Positions 62,343 to 64,000 of a stretch of DNA of 64,000 bases are shown piece after piece. The stretch is from the NCBI RefSeq assembly GCF_000429265.1, contig NZ_AUBN01000010.1, positions 124,001-188,000 on the forward strand, given 5' to 3'. The stretch is from Actinomyces gerencseriae DSM 6844. Lineage in GTDB: Bacteria > Actinomycetota > Actinomycetes > Actinomycetales > Actinomycetaceae. The stretch's first letter is position 1. Every line of letters starts with the position of its first letter. The notes beneath the pieces were generated by a model. That model ran no database searches, was not told where the DNA came from, and worked only from the letters and a program-made list of their open reading frames with translations. The position numbers and the translations under genes were made by a program.

Positions 62343-62540
62343 GTATCAAGGATAATGCTCGTATTTCATCGATTACAAGTATTCTGCTTGAGGAACGTCG
62401 TGCCATCTCAAGTCCTTCACATGTATTCCGACGGATATGAGCCGACGACTCGAGCGGCTCATCGCGTGGGGCGCGGTTGGTGCGGTTGGGGCGCGCATCG
62501 GCGACGGACCCCGGAAACGGGACGAGAGCCTCACGGGCCC
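62343..62540. other. AT-rich intergenic region with the satD promoter
   Basis: The stretch 62340-62440 is clearly richer in A and T than its surroundings. It holds the -10 TATCCT (62349-62354) with a plausible -35 TTGTAA 18 nt upstream on the minus strand, and a short dyad CAAG-N7-CTTG. I see no gene. The rest, up to the imuB stop, shows nothing recognisable. Confidence 0.55.
62349..62354 (-). promoter_or_regulatory. -10 box of satD
   Basis: TATCCT lies 6 nt before the GTG at 62342; TTGTAA 18 nt upstream can act as -35. Confidence 0.55.
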
Positions 62541-64000
62541 TCAGTCGTAGACGGCATCGAGCCACCAACGTCCTGCGCGCACGAGCAGCAGCGGCGGGCC
62601 GAGGTCCGCGACCACCTGGAGGTAGGCCCTGCGCGACGCCCCCTCGGGGCGCCACCACCCCTCGTCCACGGGCCAGGGACCGGCCCAGGACACGACTCGC
62701 CGACTCTCCTCCCACCCGTCGCCGGCTCCTCCCCACCCCTCGCACGGGGCCCGCTCCACCTCCAGCCTCGCGGGCACGGCGCTCAGCTGCCCCTGCCGAT
62801 CCACGACGACCTCCCCGCCCCCGGCATCCACTAGCACGGCGGGGACGGGGCGCGTCAGCACGATCGACGGGGAGGGAACCGGCAGCGATCCCTCCCAGGG
62901 CGCATCGGCGCCGTCGGAGCCGGCGGTCGGCACCGGCTCCCCCCAGGGGATCATCCGTGCACGCGAACGCGGATCCCGGCCGGCCACGAGGAGGGGCCTG
63001 CCGACCCCGCCTCCTCCGAGGAGCGACTCGACGCGCTCGGCCGCCCGATGGGCGCGGCGCTCCCCCTGCTCCCCGGGCGAGGGCCACAGTCCGGCCCGAG
63101 CCGCTCCGGCGGGGGACGGCTCGAGGGCGCTCAGACGCATGTGCTCCAGTGGGGCGGCGGGTGGGTGCCCCGAGCGCCCCGACAGCCACCCCTCCAGCTG
63201 CCAGCGCACGCGATCGGTCAGCTCGGCGGGGGTGGGAGCGGACTGGAGCATCCAGGAGCGGGCGAGGCGCGCGCCGTCCTCGCAGCGGGCCTCCACGAGC
63301 AGGCGCCCCACCGTCAGGCCGTGAGCCGCGAGCCGAGTCGCGAGGTCCTCGGCCACTGCGCGCGCGGCGAAGGCGGCGGCATCCGTCCGCGAGACGGGCG
63401 GATCCAGGCGCATCTCCACGGTGAGGTCGCGCTCCGGGCGCCGTGCGCGCGGCACCCGCCAGGAGGTGCCGGATGCGAGCGCGTGCAGCAGCTCCCCCGC
63501 CGGGCCGAAGCGCGCGGCGACATCACGGGACGGCAGGGCCGCCAGGTCACCGAGGCTGCGCAGCCCCAGGCGCGAGAGGACCTCCAGCAGCCCGCGGGCC
63601 TCCCGACGCGAACGACGCGTGAACAGGGCCGTCAGGACGGCCTCCAACGGCCAGGACGAGAGGAACTCTGGCGCCCGCCCGGGAGGGACGACGACCCCCT
63701 CGCGCGCCGCGAGGACCGCGCCCAGCAGCGAGTCGGCGATGCCGACCTGGCACTCCGCACCCGCCCCCTCGGCCACGGCCTCGACGAGGGCCGCGGCGAG
63801 CGCCTCCTCCCCGCCGGCCCAGGCGGCGGGACCGCGGGCGCCGGACAGCGCCAGGCCGGGGCGGGCGACGAGCGGATCGGCCAGGAGGTCGCCCAGGGCC
63901 TCCATGACGACCTCGAAACCGCGGGCCTCGCGGTCGGGCCGGGAGGGAATCGCGGCGAGAGCCGGGCACAGGGCGCGAGCGACCCGGACCCTCATGCCGG
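62541..64000 (-). CDS. imuB: ImuB-type Y-family polymerase homologue (3' part)
   Basis: ImuB is a catalytically inactive Y-family polymerase that bridges DnaE2 to the sliding clamp during mutagenic repair. The window holds about 486 C-terminal codons. The segment RARVARALCPALAAIPSRPD-like at the edge corresponds to the region after the missing palm start, so the gene continues beyond 64000. The part seen includes the thumb/HhH region (LSRLGLRSLGDLAALPSRDVAARFG), the little-finger domain, and a C-terminal tail ending GRWWLDAVYD. The Met at 63995 is internal, not the start. Confidence 0.88.
   Translation of the reverse strand, partial: GMRVRVARALCPALAAIPSRPDREARGFEVVMEALGDLLADPLVARPGLALSGARGPAAWAGGEEALAAALVEAVAEGAGAECQVGIADSLLGAVLAAREGVVVPPGRAPEFLSSWPLEAVLTALFTRRSRREARGLLEVLSRLGLRSLGDLAALPSRDVAARFGPAGELLHALASGTSWRVPRARRPERDLTVEMRLDPPVSRTDAAAFAARAVAEDLATRLAAHGLTVGRLLVEARCEDGARLARSWMLQSAPTPAELTDRVRWQLEGWLSGRSGHPPAAPLEHMRLSALEPSPAGAARAGLWPSPGEQGERRAHRAAERVESLLGGGGVGRPLLVAGRDPRSRARMIPWGEPVPTAGSDGADAPWEGSLPVPSPSIVLTRPVPAVLVDAGGGEVVVDRQGQLSAVPARLEVERAPCEGWGGAGDGWEESRRVVSWAGPWPVDEGWWRPEGASRRAYLQVVADLGPPLLLVRAGRWWLDAVYD

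Overview
This window is a high-GC chromosomal segment from an actinobacterium, most likely of the family Actinomycetaceae (Actinomyces-like). The evidence is a complete pupylation locus (arc-dop-pup-pafA) with no proteasome genes inside it, an ANTAR response regulator of the PdtaR type, SOS polymerases ImuB and DnaE2, very high GC, and many genes that start directly behind a TANNNT box, as expected for leaderless actinobacterial mRNAs. The species assignment is inference. No insertion sequence, prophage, CRISPR array or rRNA was seen. Layout: 1-1507 holds the divergent pdxS (cut by the window edge) and its MocR-type regulator pdxR. 1581-12076 holds nucleotide excision repair genes uvrA and uvrB flanking a YciI-like gene and a three-gene metal operon (two TerC paralogues and a CtpE-like P-type ATPase) preceded by a yybP-ykoY manganese riboswitch. 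12147-22217 holds a lipoprotein, an in-frame pyroglutamyl-peptidase/dephospho-CoA kinase fusion, an unrecognised 583-residue protein, rpsA, polA, a thioesterase and pdtaR. 22285-29209 holds a class-I-shaped tRNA with a CAA anticodon, pyk, lgt, a TrpC homologue that has lost most of its catalytic residues, hisI, hisF and an FKBP-like membrane protein. 29258-40158 is the pupylation cluster with trmI upstream, then a methyltransferase, a NodB-type deacetylase, an efflux pump and a site-2-type protease. 40376-49625 holds a RecB-family nuclease, an aldo/keto reductase, an acidic small protein, an NADH-dehydrogenase-like flavoprotein, an M3 peptidase, a TetR/MFS efflux pair and an acetyltransferase/NTP-pyrophosphohydrolase fusion. 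49776-64000 holds a membrane protein, an MFS transporter, tRNA-Leu(GAG), a YeaD-like mutarotase, a HAD phosphatase, an AI-2E family transporter, dnaE2, a LysP-like permease, a SatD-type operon and the 3' part of imuB. How the genes work together: the riboswitch operon is a manganese-homeostasis unit. ARC, Dop, Pup and PafA form a protein-tagging and remodelling system that probably works without a 20S proteasome, because ARC lacks the C-terminal docking motif and no prcBA is present in the cluster. UvrA, UvrB, PolA, ImuB and DnaE2 serve DNA repair. The neighbourhood hisF-hisI-trpC-lgt looks like the remnant of an ancestral his/trp cluster from which trp genes were lost. About 17 genes share the architecture TANNNT, 6-8 nt, ATG/GTG. 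This decided several start codons, notably those of uvrA, polA, trmI and the deacetylase.
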